Assembly (NCBI GenBank): GCA_016342585.1
Contig: JAEINK010000047.1
Span: 1 to 40,333 of the forward strand
Origin: Spirochaetales bacterium
Lineage (GTDB): Bacteria; Spirochaetota; Spirochaetia; UBA9216
Direction: 5' to 3'
Length of the DNA: 40,333 nucleotides
Part shown: piece by piece, positions 1-9,320 of the stretch
Position numbering within the stretch: the stretch's first letter is position 1
Layout: each line of letters starts with the position of its first letter
Position numbers and translations under genes: made by a program
The notes under the pieces: generated by a model
Database searches by the model: none
The model's input: only the letters and a program-made list of their open reading frames with translations
Told to the model about the DNA's origin: nothing

Positions 1-67
1 TCTGAACCCTGAACTGTATCTCATAATTGAATATCTCCTTAAAAAGTTGATGCTTCAACTATGTTGA

Positions 68-592
68 CACATAGGGCGTAGTCCGGATCTTGATTTTATC
101 ATTTCACTGGCAGGTCCTGCGGTAAGCGTCGCTGAGTCTGATCTGGACAGGACACGTCTGGATTATATCTGCCAGGGGTACACCGGTGCTGATTTGGAGA
201 AGATGGTCAGCAAAAGAGCTGCCGGTCAAAAAAGGATGATACGTACAGGCAGTTGGTTTCCTTTTTTTGAACTGGGATTTATGCACAATATTTTGCCCTA
301 CAGGCCGGATGATGCCTTGAAGGCAAGTACCAGTCCGATACTGCTGGCCTATGGTGGATTGGATCTAATGGCCAGGGCAGAACAATCTGTAGATCGACTC
401 AACGAAATCTTCCCTGATGGTCTACCTGAGAATATAATGGTATATGTTGACCAGACTGCCGACCACTTTTTCCATATAACTGATGATTTCTGTTTTGATT
501 ATGAGGCATCAAAAGAAGCCACTTATTCGGATGAATTTATTTCCAGATATAAGAGTTGGTTGGAAGAGTATGTCTTCAGGCAGAAAGAGTAA
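68..592 (+). pseudogene. 3' remnant of an alpha/beta hydrolase gene
   Basis: The frame is open from about 68 (after an in-frame TGA at 65-67) to the stop at 592. It reads from RSPDLDFIISLAGPAVSV onward. That segment, the later strand ILLAYGGLDLMA and the ADHFFH end match the C-terminal half of serine alpha/beta hydrolases, where the Asp (GGLD) and His (DHFFH) of the catalytic triad lie. The nucleophile elbow (GxSxG) and the whole N-terminal half are absent, and bases 1-67 show no continuation, so the enzyme should be inactive. A shorter translation could begin at ATG 194. The break looks like a deletion or insertion junction near 65-80, not the window edge. The family call is fairly sure; the substrate is unknown. 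Confidence 0.6.
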
Positions 593-794
593 TTCGTCCT
601 ATTATGGAAAACTTCCCCGTAAGGTATGAATCATAAGACGGGCACTATTTATCCTTTTCTCTGCTAAGCTTGCGTTTCTCGATTAATTTTCCTATGCTTT
701 ATTTGATAATTTAAAATCTTTTATATTGTTTTCTCTATATACTCGGTGATTTTAAAGCAATCATCATCACCATACAACCTAAAGGACGTCCGAC

Positions 795-2345
795 ATGAAA
801 AAGGCAATTATAACTGTAATCCTGGTTTTTATTTCTATGAATATTTTCAGCCAAAGTAGTGAGACTGAAATATTTTCCGCAATCGACGACGGCGATGTCG
901 TGCGGGTCCGCCAACTTTTGGACAGTGGTGTAGATATTAATACTATGAATGATTACAGCCAGAATGTACTGGAATATGCCCTTCGCTATCATAATGAGAT
1001 GGACATGATTACACTCCTGCTGGAGTACGATGCCGATGTAAATCGCTCAAATTCCCAGGGATGGGCGCCGTTGCATTTTGCGCTCGATAATTTAGAGGTT
1101 TTTACCTTATTCCTTGAGAACGGCGCAGATATTCAGGTTACCAACGACTATGGCCAGAATCTACTGGCGACTACGATCTCGGAGGGAAAGGGTGGCATAG
1201 AACTGATCACTTTTCTGATCGAAAACGGAGTGAATGTAGACAGCAGCGATAATTATGGAACTACACCTCTGCAAATTGCCTGCCGCAAGGGGAACGAAGA
1301 CGCGGCGTTTTTATTGATTGAGTCCGGTGCATATATCCACAATCGAAGTACATATGGAACCACCATGCTGATGGCAGCATCCGAAGGTGGAAGTATCAAA
1401 CTGGCAGAATTTTTTCTGAACAGGGGATTGGATATTGATGCTCGTGATAAATCGGGAGAAACAGCTCTTTTTAAGGCTATTTTTTATGATCACAATGAAC
1501 TCGTGATGATGCTGTTAAACCGGGGCGCATCCTTTCTTGTTGCCAATGAACAGGGGTATACACCCCTTACCTTATCGATCAAATACAATAAGGGACTCGT
1601 TCCCTATTTTATCGAAAACGGTGCGGACCTATCCACGCCTGATCTTGATGTAAAACGATCGCCACTGCAATGGGCTATTTCCTATTATATAAATGAAGCT
1701 GTGCTCCGTAGGATGATCGAAGATGGGGCTGAGATCCACTATATCAATCCCGAGAAAGAGACTGCACTTCTGCTGGCGTCTGCACATGAGCTGGCTGATA
1801 CAGTTGAACTGCTGTTGAAAAAAGGCGCCGACCCTGATGTACAGGATGAATATGGAGAAACTGCACTCAATCGTGCTGTTAGAACTACGAATCTGGAAAT
1901 TACGAAAATACTGCTTGAAAACGGTGCCAGTATCTCTATGATAGACAACTATGGTGTCCCTCTATTCTTTAATGCCATTCCCTGGGGTCAGGGGGGCACG
2001 GAAATTATAAGGCTTCTCCTCGAAAGTGGAGCTGAGGTGAACGGAACAGGACCTCAGGGGATCACACCATTGCAAATTGCATCTAGCAAAGGAAATGTGG
2101 AAGTGGCATCGTTATTCATTGAGCTCGGTGCGGATATTAACAGCCGTTCCGATGAAGGGAGAACCGCTTTATATTACGCTCTGGATTACAGCAATGATGA
2201 GATTGCCGTCATGCTTCTTGGAAATGGTGCTTCGTTCAAGAGGATAAACCTGGAGAGTGCTTCTTTTAACATCGAAACCATCAGATCAAAATGCCCGATG
2301 ACGGCGGCGCTTCTCGTTCAAATGGGGGAAATCCCTGCGGAATAG
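795..2345 (+). CDS. Secreted ankyrin-repeat protein
   Basis: This 516-residue protein has an N-terminal signal peptide (Lys-Lys, then a hydrophobic stretch ending near residue 20, IFSQSS). Roughly a dozen ankyrin repeats then run from about residue 25 to about 495. The repeated units show the typical pattern G-x-TPLxxA, then LLLExGADvn, for example near 85-110, 155-180, 320-350 and 430-460. No enzymatic domain is visible, so it is probably a periplasmic or surface protein-binding scaffold. The start is supported by AAAGGA about eight bases upstream of ATG 795. The gene stands alone, with about 200 bases on the left and 108 on the right before the next gene. Ankyrin proteins with signal peptides are common in spirochaetes; the partner cannot be read from the sequence. 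Confidence 0.85.
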   Translation: MKKAIITVILVFISMNIFSQSSETEIFSAIDDGDVVRVRQLLDSGVDINTMNDYSQNVLEYALRYHNEMDMITLLLEYDADVNRSNSQGWAPLHFALDNLEVFTLFLENGADIQVTNDYGQNLLATTISEGKGGIELITFLIENGVNVDSSDNYGTTPLQIACRKGNEDAAFLLIESGAYIHNRSTYGTTMLMAASEGGSIKLAEFFLNRGLDIDARDKSGETALFKAIFYDHNELVMMLLNRGASFLVANEQGYTPLTLSIKYNKGLVPYFIENGADLSTPDLDVKRSPLQWAISYYINEAVLRRMIEDGAEIHYINPEKETALLLASAHELADTVELLLKKGADPDVQDEYGETALNRAVRTTNLEITKILLENGASISMIDNYGVPLFFNAIPWGQGGTEIIRLLLESGAEVNGTGPQGITPLQIASSKGNVEVASLFIELGADINSRSDEGRTALYYALDYSNDEIAVMLLGNGASFKRINLESASFNIETIRSKCPMTAALLVQMGEIPAE

Positions 2346-2453
2346 AGCGTGTTTTCCTGTTTTGATCTATTCCAAGTCTCTTGAGTTTATCTGCTTTGTG
2401 GTGACAGCCCCAATAGGTTAATGATATTTAGGGAACGAATGATATATTAGATT

Positions 2454-4397
2454 TTGTTTTTTTATTCCGGCCGGTATGGTATATTTACAGAAATGATATT
2501 CAGGGGAATTAAAAATATTTTTAACAGCTTCTTTATGCTTTCAGCAGATCCATCAGTAATCCTCCAGGATGATGGGTCTCTAAAAAAAGTAAATCCTTCT
2601 TTTACCAGGACTTTTAGAAACACTGGTTTGAAGGTATCTGGTACTCCTTTAACCATGTTTTTCTCAGGCGAACAGGGACGGGATTTCGAAATTAAATTAA
2701 AAATGGCAAGGCATAAGAAAATCAGTTTCTCCCATGAAGCACAATTCATTAGTTCGGATGATGAAATCTGCTGGATACAGTGGAGCTTTGTATCGCATAA
2801 ATGGAAAAAATTGTTTTATGGTTCCGGTAGGGATATTACACTGCTGAAGCAGCAGGAAGAGCAACTGCGTGTTAGTTATACTGCGATGGAATCGGCAGCC
2901 AATGGAATCTACCTTTTGGATAAAAATGAAGTAATAACCTGGGTGAACTCTTCATTTTTAAAAATTTCAGGCTTTACCCGAACAGGTATTGTTGGAAAAA
3001 CCCCCGAAAATTTGAGTTCAGGTGTTCATGGAGAATCTTTTTTTAATGATATGCGAGAGACCTTGAGTCAAGGCATGGTATGGATTGGAGAAGTTGTAAA
3101 CCGCAGACCGGACGGGAGTCTTTATACGGTTGAACAAACAATCGCTCCGGTTTATAGCCCTTTGGGAGAATTATCCTACTTTGTGGCTATTATGCAGGAT
3201 ATAAGCGAGCGGAAAAAGGCGGAGAAGGTTCTTCAAGAGCATCTTTTTCTCCTTCAGCGGGACATTGATTTGGCGGCCAAGGTTCAGGCAAGCCTTCTAC
3301 CGGCAGCCCTTCCACAAATGGAGGGGTTTGATATATCCGCTTTGGCTATTCCTGCTCAATATGTAAGCGGGGACCTTTACGACTGTTTTTTACAGGATGA
3401 TAACAAATGGTTTTTTGCTATGGCTGATATCTCGGGGAAGGGAGTGCCTGCTGCAATGCTTGCGTCCTCGGTGAAAACACTTCTACGATCCGGATCAATG
3501 CCGTATGAAAACCCGTCATTGTTTCTGAATGAGATAAATGGAAAATTGTACAACCAGCTAAATAATGCTGAAATGTTCGTGACCCTATGTGCCGTGAAAT
3601 TCGACCCGGATGATGCATCGCTAATCTATGCAAATGCAGGCCATACCCAGGGAATTGTAATACGAGGGTATGAAAATAAGATTGAACTACTTCCTCCTAC
3701 TGGGATTCCCCTTGGAATTATGAAGGAAGCTTTATATTCTGAAACGAGGACAAGTCTTGTCCCTGGAGATGCTTTTGTCCTTTACAGTGACGGTATTACT
3801 GAAGCTCATAATGAGCAATGGGAACTGTTCGGGATGGAAAGACTAATCGAAATCTTGAAACAAACTTTACTGATGAATGCTGAGGAACGAATCAAATTGA
3901 TAGTTGAAGCCGTTTCAGATTTTCGAAAGGAAACGGCCCTTTCAGATGATATATCTCTGGTGGTTTTCTGTGCGGAACCGAGAATGGTTCAATTTTCGTT
4001 TGTGGCTGATATTTTAAATCTGGAAAAGATGAATTCGATTATCCGCAACTCCTGTTCTGCCTATGGTCAGGAATTCTCTTATGCTATTGAGCTTTCAGCA
4101 TCGGAGCTTTTTACAAACATTATTTTACATTCTCATAAAGATAGTGAAGGAATTATCAGAGCAAAACTCACTCTGGCTCCTGATAAGGTTGAGCTTGATA
4201 TCTACGATTCAGCCGTCTTATATGAAGCTGATAAGCCGCAGGACAGGACTGAAAATCTGCTTAACGAAGGCGGTCACGGGCTTAATATAATCCGGCAACT
4301 TTGTGATGAACTGACTCATTCTGCAATCGAACCGGAAGGAAACCACTGGCATGTGGTAAAAAGGAGAAAAAATGAGAGTCTTACTATTGCCGGATGA
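2454..4397 (+). CDS. PAS-PAS-SpoIIE phosphatase with RsbW-like kinase domain
   Basis: This is a 647-residue cytoplasmic signalling protein. Domains in order are: PAS-like about 25-133; second PAS about 140-255, ending in the PAC-type motif MQDISERKKAE; PP2C/SpoIIE phosphatase about 265-495 (GDLYD, ADISGKG, YANAGH, YSDGITEAH, DDISLVVF); and a HATPase_c domain of the RsbW/SpoIIAB type about 505-640 (N-box ELFTNIILHS, G2 box GGHGLNIIRQL). Such proteins dephosphorylate and rephosphorylate a STAS protein. The likely partner is encoded two genes downstream (6303). The open frame begins at TTG 2454 without a good ribosome binding site; ATG 2493 (residue 14) is a plausible real start. The 3' end overlaps the glycosyltransferase gene by 26 bases, indicating an operon. 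Both enzymatic activities appear intact. The input signal is unknown. Confidence 0.85.
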   Translation: MFFYSGRYGIFTEMIFRGIKNIFNSFFMLSADPSVILQDDGSLKKVNPSFTRTFRNTGLKVSGTPLTMFFSGEQGRDFEIKLKMARHKKISFSHEAQFISSDDEICWIQWSFVSHKWKKLFYGSGRDITLLKQQEEQLRVSYTAMESAANGIYLLDKNEVITWVNSSFLKISGFTRTGIVGKTPENLSSGVHGESFFNDMRETLSQGMVWIGEVVNRRPDGSLYTVEQTIAPVYSPLGELSYFVAIMQDISERKKAEKVLQEHLFLLQRDIDLAAKVQASLLPAALPQMEGFDISALAIPAQYVSGDLYDCFLQDDNKWFFAMADISGKGVPAAMLASSVKTLLRSGSMPYENPSLFLNEINGKLYNQLNNAEMFVTLCAVKFDPDDASLIYANAGHTQGIVIRGYENKIELLPPTGIPLGIMKEALYSETRTSLVPGDAFVLYSDGITEAHNEQWELFGMERLIEILKQTLLMNAEERIKLIVEAVSDFRKETALSDDISLVVFCAEPRMVQFSFVADILNLEKMNSIIRNSCSAYGQEFSYAIELSASELFTNIILHSHKDSEGIIRAKLTLAPDKVELDIYDSAVLYEADKPQDRTENLLNEGGHGLNIIRQLCDELTHSAIEPEGNHWHVVKRRKNESLTIAG

Positions 4398-6306
4398 GAA
4401 TACCATGTTTTTTTACTTGATACTCATCGGCTTATTGCTTATAGCCTTGATTGTAACTCATCTAAAAAAGTATCCTGACCTGAACAAAAAAAAGACGGCA
4501 GGTTTTCGGCTTATTGCTGTCTGTTCTATTGTTTTCGCCGCCTATTATCTTTATTGGCGGTATAGATATAGCCTGAATCTTGAAGCTTTATGGTTTGCAA
4601 TACCTCTTGTCCTTGCAGAAACCTATGCGTTCATCGATTCCATTCTCTTTGCATTTATGATGCTGAAGCCGACTGACCGAAAAACTCTTCCTCCACACGA
4701 GTCAGCATCTGTCGATATCTATATTACAACTTATAATGAAGACCCTGAATTAGTAGAGACAACAATGGAGGCGGCACAGGAAATCCTCTGGAATGATAAA
4801 AAGGTTTTTATTCTCGATGATGGAGATCGACCGGAAATAAAGACTTTGGCACAGACTCACGGATGTCAGCTCATCACCCGGGGAGAGGAGTGGCGGGGGA
4901 AACCAAGGCATGCAAAAGCCGGGAATGTGAATAATGCATTACTTCAGACATCTGGTGATTTTATCCTGATTCTTGATGCAGACCATATTCCATCTCCCCA
5001 GATAATCAAAAATACTATCGGATACTTTCAGGATGATAAAGTTGCGTTTGTACAGACGCCGCAGCACTTCTATAATACTCCTCCGGGAGATCCTTTCGGG
5101 TCGGATGCCCCCCTCTTCTACGGCCCTATTCTCCAGGGAAAAGACGGCTGGAATTCAGCTTTCTTCTGTGGTTCCAATGCTATCCTCCGTCGCGAGGCGC
5201 TTCTTCAGCTTGGAATAACTGAATATTCCCGCACAATGGTGAAACAGGCAAAAGAAAAAATATCAGCCATGAGAAAGGCCGTTTACCGTTTCCGTCCAAC
5301 AGATTCCATTGAAAAATCTTTTGCTCTGGAACTTAAAAAAATACTGAATGAGTCTGGAAAAATGCTTAAGACCGGGAAGCCTGTTACCAAGGTTTTTGAT
5401 GAAATAAGAAGCACTCTTTCAAAAACTGAATTTGCAGAAAAATATCCTGAAGCAATTTTGCCCGGACTTTCGGATAAGCTCGAAGCGTATTTGGAAATTA
5501 CCCGGGGGGATGAGGCTATTCCTATTTTACCGCTTGCGACTTCCAGTGTTACCGAAGATATGGCCACTTCGATCAGGCTCCATTCTTTGGGGTGGCGAAG
5601 TATTTTCCATCACGAGATTCTTGCCCAGGGATTGGCACCGGAGGATTTGGCTTCTGCTTTATCACAGAAGCTGAGATGGGCACAGGGGACAATTCAGGTC
5701 CTTCTGAAAGAAAACCCTCTGACTGTTAAGGGGCTCTCCATTGCTCAAAGGCTTCAGTATTTTACAACAATCTTTTCCTATTTCAGTGGGTTTGCGAATC
5801 TTATTTTTATTCTCTCCCCCCTTGTTTTTCTCACTACGAGAATCGCTCCGGTAACCTCATATTCCGCAGAATTTCTTTGGAGGTTGATTCCTTTTCTTTT
5901 GTTTAACAGGTTGATGTTCAAATATATTGCCAGGGGAACTAATGTGAGACGGGGAGAACAATATTCCCTGGCATTATTTCCTGTTTGGATTAAAGCTGTT
6001 ACTAGCGTACTGTTGGGCCGCAACCCTGAATTTGTTGTGACGCCTAAACAAAGGCAAGGTGGTAGATTTCTGAATCTTATCAAAATTCAGCTTATTTGCA
6101 TCATTTTATCATGTGCCGCTATCCTGTTTTCAATAATTATGATTATTTCAGGCACACCTTACTCGTATATGGGGCTGGGAATAAATCTCTTCTGGACCAT
6201 TTATAATATTTCGAACTTGAGTATAATAGTGAAAGCCGCTGTATATTCACTTCCTGAGGGATGGAACCCTCGACCCGATCCCGATCTGAACAGGAGTACT
6301 ATATGA
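4372..6306 (+). CDS. BcsA-like processive family 2 glycosyltransferase
   Basis: This 644-residue membrane enzyme would polymerise a beta-linked polysaccharide from a nucleotide sugar. Hydrophobic segments lie at about 10-30, 45-60 and 75-100, and several more after residue 460. The family 2 motifs are present: the DDGD region (149-152), DAD (202-204), TED (395-396), and QKLRW (Q432, R435, W436). The conserved QTPQHFYN segment also matches cellulose synthases. There is no C-terminal PilZ domain, so the usual cyclic-di-GMP control of BcsA is missing. Between GSNAILRREALLQLG (from 267) and TED there are about 105 extra, mostly helical and charged residues where BcsA has a short loop. The start at ATG 4372 has a good AGGAG. 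The gene is flanked by a SpoIIE/RsbW protein and a STAS protein in one operon, suggesting partner-switch control of polymer synthesis. The product could be cellulose or another beta-glucan. Confidence 0.87.
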   Translation: MRVLLLPDENTMFFYLILIGLLLIALIVTHLKKYPDLNKKKTAGFRLIAVCSIVFAAYYLYWRYRYSLNLEALWFAIPLVLAETYAFIDSILFAFMMLKPTDRKTLPPHESASVDIYITTYNEDPELVETTMEAAQEILWNDKKVFILDDGDRPEIKTLAQTHGCQLITRGEEWRGKPRHAKAGNVNNALLQTSGDFILILDADHIPSPQIIKNTIGYFQDDKVAFVQTPQHFYNTPPGDPFGSDAPLFYGPILQGKDGWNSAFFCGSNAILRREALLQLGITEYSRTMVKQAKEKISAMRKAVYRFRPTDSIEKSFALELKKILNESGKMLKTGKPVTKVFDEIRSTLSKTEFAEKYPEAILPGLSDKLEAYLEITRGDEAIPILPLATSSVTEDMATSIRLHSLGWRSIFHHEILAQGLAPEDLASALSQKLRWAQGTIQVLLKENPLTVKGLSIAQRLQYFTTIFSYFSGFANLIFILSPLVFLTTRIAPVTSYSAEFLWRLIPFLLFNRLMFKYIARGTNVRRGEQYSLALFPVWIKAVTSVLLGRNPEFVVTPKQRQGGRFLNLIKIQLICIILSCAAILFSIIMIISGTPYSYMGLGINLFWTIYNISNLSIIVKAAVYSLPEGWNPRPDPDLNRSTI

Positions 6307-6653
6307 ACGGAAATTATCTGATCGAAGACAGAAGCATTAGCTCAAGCAGAAGTCTTATCACTCTATCCGGCCGCATTACGGCTGCAAATGCAGGAGAGAT
6401 AAAAACCTATCTTTATGAACTTCTAAATCGGGGATATAAAGAACTGGTTTTTGATCTATCTGGTATTACTTTTCTTGACAGTTCCGGTTTGGCTGTTTTT
6501 GTATCGGTATTAAAGAACACCCAGGAAGCAGGGGGGTGGCTTAAACTGGCCGCCCTGTCTGAGATTCCGGGAAATATATTCAGACTTACCTGTCTGGATC
6601 AGGTTATAGATATGTATCCCAGTGTTGAATCTGCGATTCAATCTGCGGGTTAA
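6303..6653 (+). CDS. STAS-domain anti-anti-sigma-type protein
   Basis: This is a 116-residue single STAS domain. The motif FLDSSGLAVFVSVL (about 57-70) carries the conserved Asp-Ser-Ser region whose serine is phosphorylated in SpoIIAA/RsbV proteins. The start is ATG 6303, overlapping the glycosyltransferase stop as ATGA, with AGGAG ten bases upstream; an upstream in-frame ATG at 6261 lies inside the previous gene and is unlikely. As third gene of the operon it is the natural substrate of the phosphatase and kinase domains of the first gene. Whether the free form acts on a sigma/anti-sigma pair or directly on the glycosyltransferase cannot be told from sequence. Confidence 0.88.
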   Translation: MNGNYLIEDRSISSSRSLITLSGRITAANAGEIKTYLYELLNRGYKELVFDLSGITFLDSSGLAVFVSVLKNTQEAGGWLKLAALSEIPGNIFRLTCLDQVIDMYPSVESAIQSAG

Positions 6654-6721
6654 GGTTGTTAAGATAAAATCAGTACCTTTTTTTATATCAAATTGGTGTG
6701 CTGTTAAAGCAGGGGATATAG

Positions 6722-7198
6722 ATGGAAGGAATAGAGTTTAATATTGCGAAAGTTTCTATCAAAAAATACAAGGAAACAACGGAAGGTGATTTATGGGATT
6801 TAATCATCGATAATAGTGTGTATCAAGAAGAGGGCGCCTGCTCAGATAACTTCCCTGAAGATAAACTTAAAGCTTTGAAAGACCACTTTGATGGTATTGA
6901 ATCCTCAAATGATACTGTTTTACCCAAGTTGAAAGAAGGTGAGATCTATATCGGATTTAAGGAGTGGTTGAGTGGAGGTTTAAGAAACAGTGAAACCTTT
7001 GGCGAGGTCTATGATGAAGATGTATTCATCGCATTTTATGAAGAACACCGTGTTGGTTTTCCCGGTGCCGTTATTAAATTAGATCTAATAACCTGTGTTG
7101 TCCTTAATGGCGAAGAAGTGCAGGTATATTTCGATAGTGATGGAACAGAGGGTATTGAATACTTTATAATTGAAGAGAATGGTGTTGTAGATATTTAA
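6722..7198 (+). CDS. Acidic protein of unknown function
   Basis: I do not recognise this 158-residue protein. It is strongly acidic (many Asp and Glu, few Arg), has no signal peptide or membrane segment, and alternates predicted strands and short helices. The start ATG 6722 has a GGGG-type ribosome binding site. It lies 68 bases after the STAS gene and could be the tail of that operon or an independent unit. The small, acidic, soluble character is seen in many toxin-immunity and inhibitor proteins, but no toxin gene is adjacent, so this is only a weak analogy. Confidence 0.65.
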   Translation: MEGIEFNIAKVSIKKYKETTEGDLWDLIIDNSVYQEEGACSDNFPEDKLKALKDHFDGIESSNDTVLPKLKEGEIYIGFKEWLSGGLRNSETFGEVYDEDVFIAFYEEHRVGFPGAVIKLDLITCVVLNGEEVQVYFDSDGTEGIEYFIIEENGVVDI

Positions 7199-7332
7199 AC
7201 TGTCTTTCCCTTCTGTTCTAACGATGAGAGCGGAGCGAATGAACATGATACCGAAAATATGTTTGATGTTTTTTATTTTTGTCTACAGCACGACAAAAGG
7301 AACTGTAACAGGTTTATAGACACAATGATATT

Positions 7333-8271
7333 TTAGCCAATGGGAGAAGACGGTTTCTCTTCCGACAGAAGAGCCCCTTGTTGCCATTTGGTGGGAGAGA
7401 GTCCTGTTTTATTCTTGAAGAGTCGGGAAAAATAATAGGGATTTTCAAAGGAGAGTTTGAATGCAATCTCTTTCACCGGTACGCGGTCAAGGAGCAACCG
7501 ACAAGCTTCATGTATTTTTAATTGTAAAAAGTAACTGTACGGTGATAATCCCGTATACTCTTTAAACGTTCGCTGAAAAACGCTATAGCTCATACCTACA
7601 CGTTCAAGAAGGTCCTCCATTACAAGATCTCCTTCAAGATGCTCTTCGAAATATATTTTGGCTATTCTAATGGCTCGTTCTGTACCCTGTGCCATTCCTC
7701 CACCTTGATTCAAGCTAGTCACCTGGCCTAGCATCTTCAGAATGATACCGCTGATTATCATTTGAAAAGCAGGAGGTTCCTCATCAATTAGTGTGAAGAT
7801 TTCTTTGAAATCAGTGATGAAATTTTCATGAAGTCCTATGGGGGATACAGGCTGCTCTGAATTCAATAATTGTTTTTGCTGAAGTGTTTTTGGGATCTCC
7901 CCCCGGAAACCAACCCAATATTCATTCCATCCTGTGCTCTTGTCAGGGGCATATGAATGCCAAATTCCCGGATAGAGAATAATAGCAGAGCCGGCTTCGA
8001 CTGAAAGGTCCAACACCTCTCCATTATTTTTTAAGTATTGGAAGTGGCCTCTTCCTTTTGTAATATAGATAAGTTGATATTCCGTAAGTACTCTTCCAAG
8101 TCCATTTGCTATCCCTTTGGCAAAAGACTCAGGGTGAGTCCCCGGTTGCCTGGGATAGGCGTCGCCCGGATTAATAACAGTAGCTCCTGCATCTGTACAC
8201 CACAGACCCCATTCTCGAGCAGCATCGCTTATGGGCAGATATTTCCTGAATTGTCTCAAATCTATAGGCAT
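7333..8271 (-). CDS. AraC-family transcriptional regulator
   Basis: This 312-residue regulator has a cupin-like ligand-binding region (about 25-165, with LYPGIWHSYAP and GWNEYWVGF, typical of AraC_binding domains) and a C-terminal double helix-turn-helix (about 205-300). The HTH region includes the signature VKEIAFKLSFENPYYFSRLFKNKTGLSP (split here: VKEIAFKLSFENPYY, then FSRLFKNKTG). Such proteins usually bind a sugar in the cupin and activate transport or catabolic genes. It is divergent from the sugar-binding protein gene at 8366, with about 94 bases between the two starts, so it most likely controls the 8366-14234 operon and perhaps itself. Both domains look complete. Confidence 0.87.
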   Translation of the reverse strand: MPIDLRQFRKYLPISDAAREWGLWCTDAGATVINPGDAYPRQPGTHPESFAKGIANGLGRVLTEYQLIYITKGRGHFQYLKNNGEVLDLSVEAGSAIILYPGIWHSYAPDKSTGWNEYWVGFRGEIPKTLQQKQLLNSEQPVSPIGLHENFITDFKEIFTLIDEEPPAFQMIISGIILKMLGQVTSLNQGGGMAQGTERAIRIAKIYFEEHLEGDLVMEDLLERVGMSYSVFQRTFKEYTGLSPYSYFLQLKIHEACRLLLDRVPVKEIAFKLSFENPYYFSRLFKNKTGLSPTKWQQGALLSEEKPSSPIG

Positions 8272-8365
8272 TTGTTTAAAATGTATATTATTTCGCCTTT
8301 TTTGTGTATGGCCCGCTGAAGAATTGCCTTTTAAACTATATAAAAAATAGCTTAGGAGGCTTGTG

Positions 8366-9304
8366 ATGAAAAGAATTTTGATCGTTGTGATGATACTGGC
8401 TGTATGTGCCGGTAGTGTATTCGCCGGAGGTCAGGCTGATGATGGTAAGAAGACAATCGGGTTTTCAGTCTACGACATGCAGTACGGATTCTTCCAGGAT
8501 ATGGAAAGAGGAACCAGAGAAAAGGCAGAAGAGTTGGGATATGATTTTATTCTTCATGATCAGAAATCTGATGAAGCACAGATGGTATCGGGCTGTCAGG
8601 ATCTGATTGTTCAGGGAATTGATGCCCTTATCGTTTCTCCAGTTAAACCCCCGGCTATCGGTCCTGTTGTAGAGGCAGCTCATGAAGCAGGAATCCCAGT
8701 AATACTTGATGATATCGGCGGTGGCGGATCTAACTATGATGCTATTGTAATATCGGACAACTTCGGTGGTGGTGCTCTTGCCGGTGAATTTGTGGCTGAT
8801 AAACTGAAAGGTTCCGGCGGATCTATGGAGGTAGCTATAATTAAAGTAGAACCTTCCGCAGTATACGCCATCAGACGTGGTGAAGGTTTCAAGAAAGCTG
8901 TCACTGATGCTGGCTATAAAGTAGTATCTGAACTTTCCGGTCACAGTAAACCCGAAGAAGGCTATAGTATCATGCAGGATGTTCTTGTTGCATATCCAAA
9001 TGTTCAGGCTGTTTTTGCTGAAAATGATCCTATGGCTGCGGCTGCGGCTCAGGCTGCTGTTGATGCCGGGCGTGATGACATCATGATTATCGGTTTTAAT
9101 GGTGATGGTGTTGCTCTTGATGCAATCAAGGCTGGAACAATGGCTGCGACAGTACAGCAGGTACCATATGAAATGGGAAAAATGACGGTTGTTCTGGCTG
9201 ATAAAGCTATAAAGGGCGAAGCCCTGGATTATGATAATGCGGCAGACCGGGAAATATATGTTCCGGTGAATCTGATTACTGCAGACAATATTGATCAATA
9301 TTAA
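8366..9304 (+). CDS. Sugar ABC transporter periplasmic binding protein
   Basis: This 312-residue Peripla_BP_4 (RbsB/LsrB-like) protein has a signal peptide ending in SVFAGG. The fold is complete, from TIGFSVYDMQYGFFQDM through QDLIVQGIDALIVSPV to the C-terminal hinge. ATG 8366 is preferred over GTG 8363 because AGGAGG lies six bases upstream. It is the first gene of a transporter operon that ends with a ketol-isomerase, so the ligand is probably a pentose, a 6-deoxyhexose or a related rare sugar. A hairpin with a T-rich tail separates it from the ATPase gene, which would allow more binding protein than membrane components. The precise ligand cannot be assigned. Confidence 0.9.
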   Translation: MKRILIVVMILAVCAGSVFAGGQADDGKKTIGFSVYDMQYGFFQDMERGTREKAEELGYDFILHDQKSDEAQMVSGCQDLIVQGIDALIVSPVKPPAIGPVVEAAHEAGIPVILDDIGGGGSNYDAIVISDNFGGGALAGEFVADKLKGSGGSMEVAIIKVEPSAVYAIRRGEGFKKAVTDAGYKVVSELSGHSKPEEGYSIMQDVLVAYPNVQAVFAENDPMAAAAAQAAVDAGRDDIMIIGFNGDGVALDAIKAGTMAATVQQVPYEMGKMTVVLADKAIKGEALDYDNAADREIYVPVNLITADNIDQY

Positions 9305-9320
9305 ATTAGTTTTATAAGTT

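Noticed and set aside
7277..7298. Hairpin TTTTGTC/GACAAAA between convergent genes as a terminator
   Set aside because: The stem is AT-rich and neither strand has a T-run after the stem, so termination is not supported.
8465..9298. 277-codon open frame on the minus strand opposite the first sugar-binding protein gene
   Set aside because: It is fully antisense to a well-supported gene, its translation is rich in Ser, Ile, His and Tyr without any domain, and no ribosome binding site was noted. It is a codon-usage shadow.
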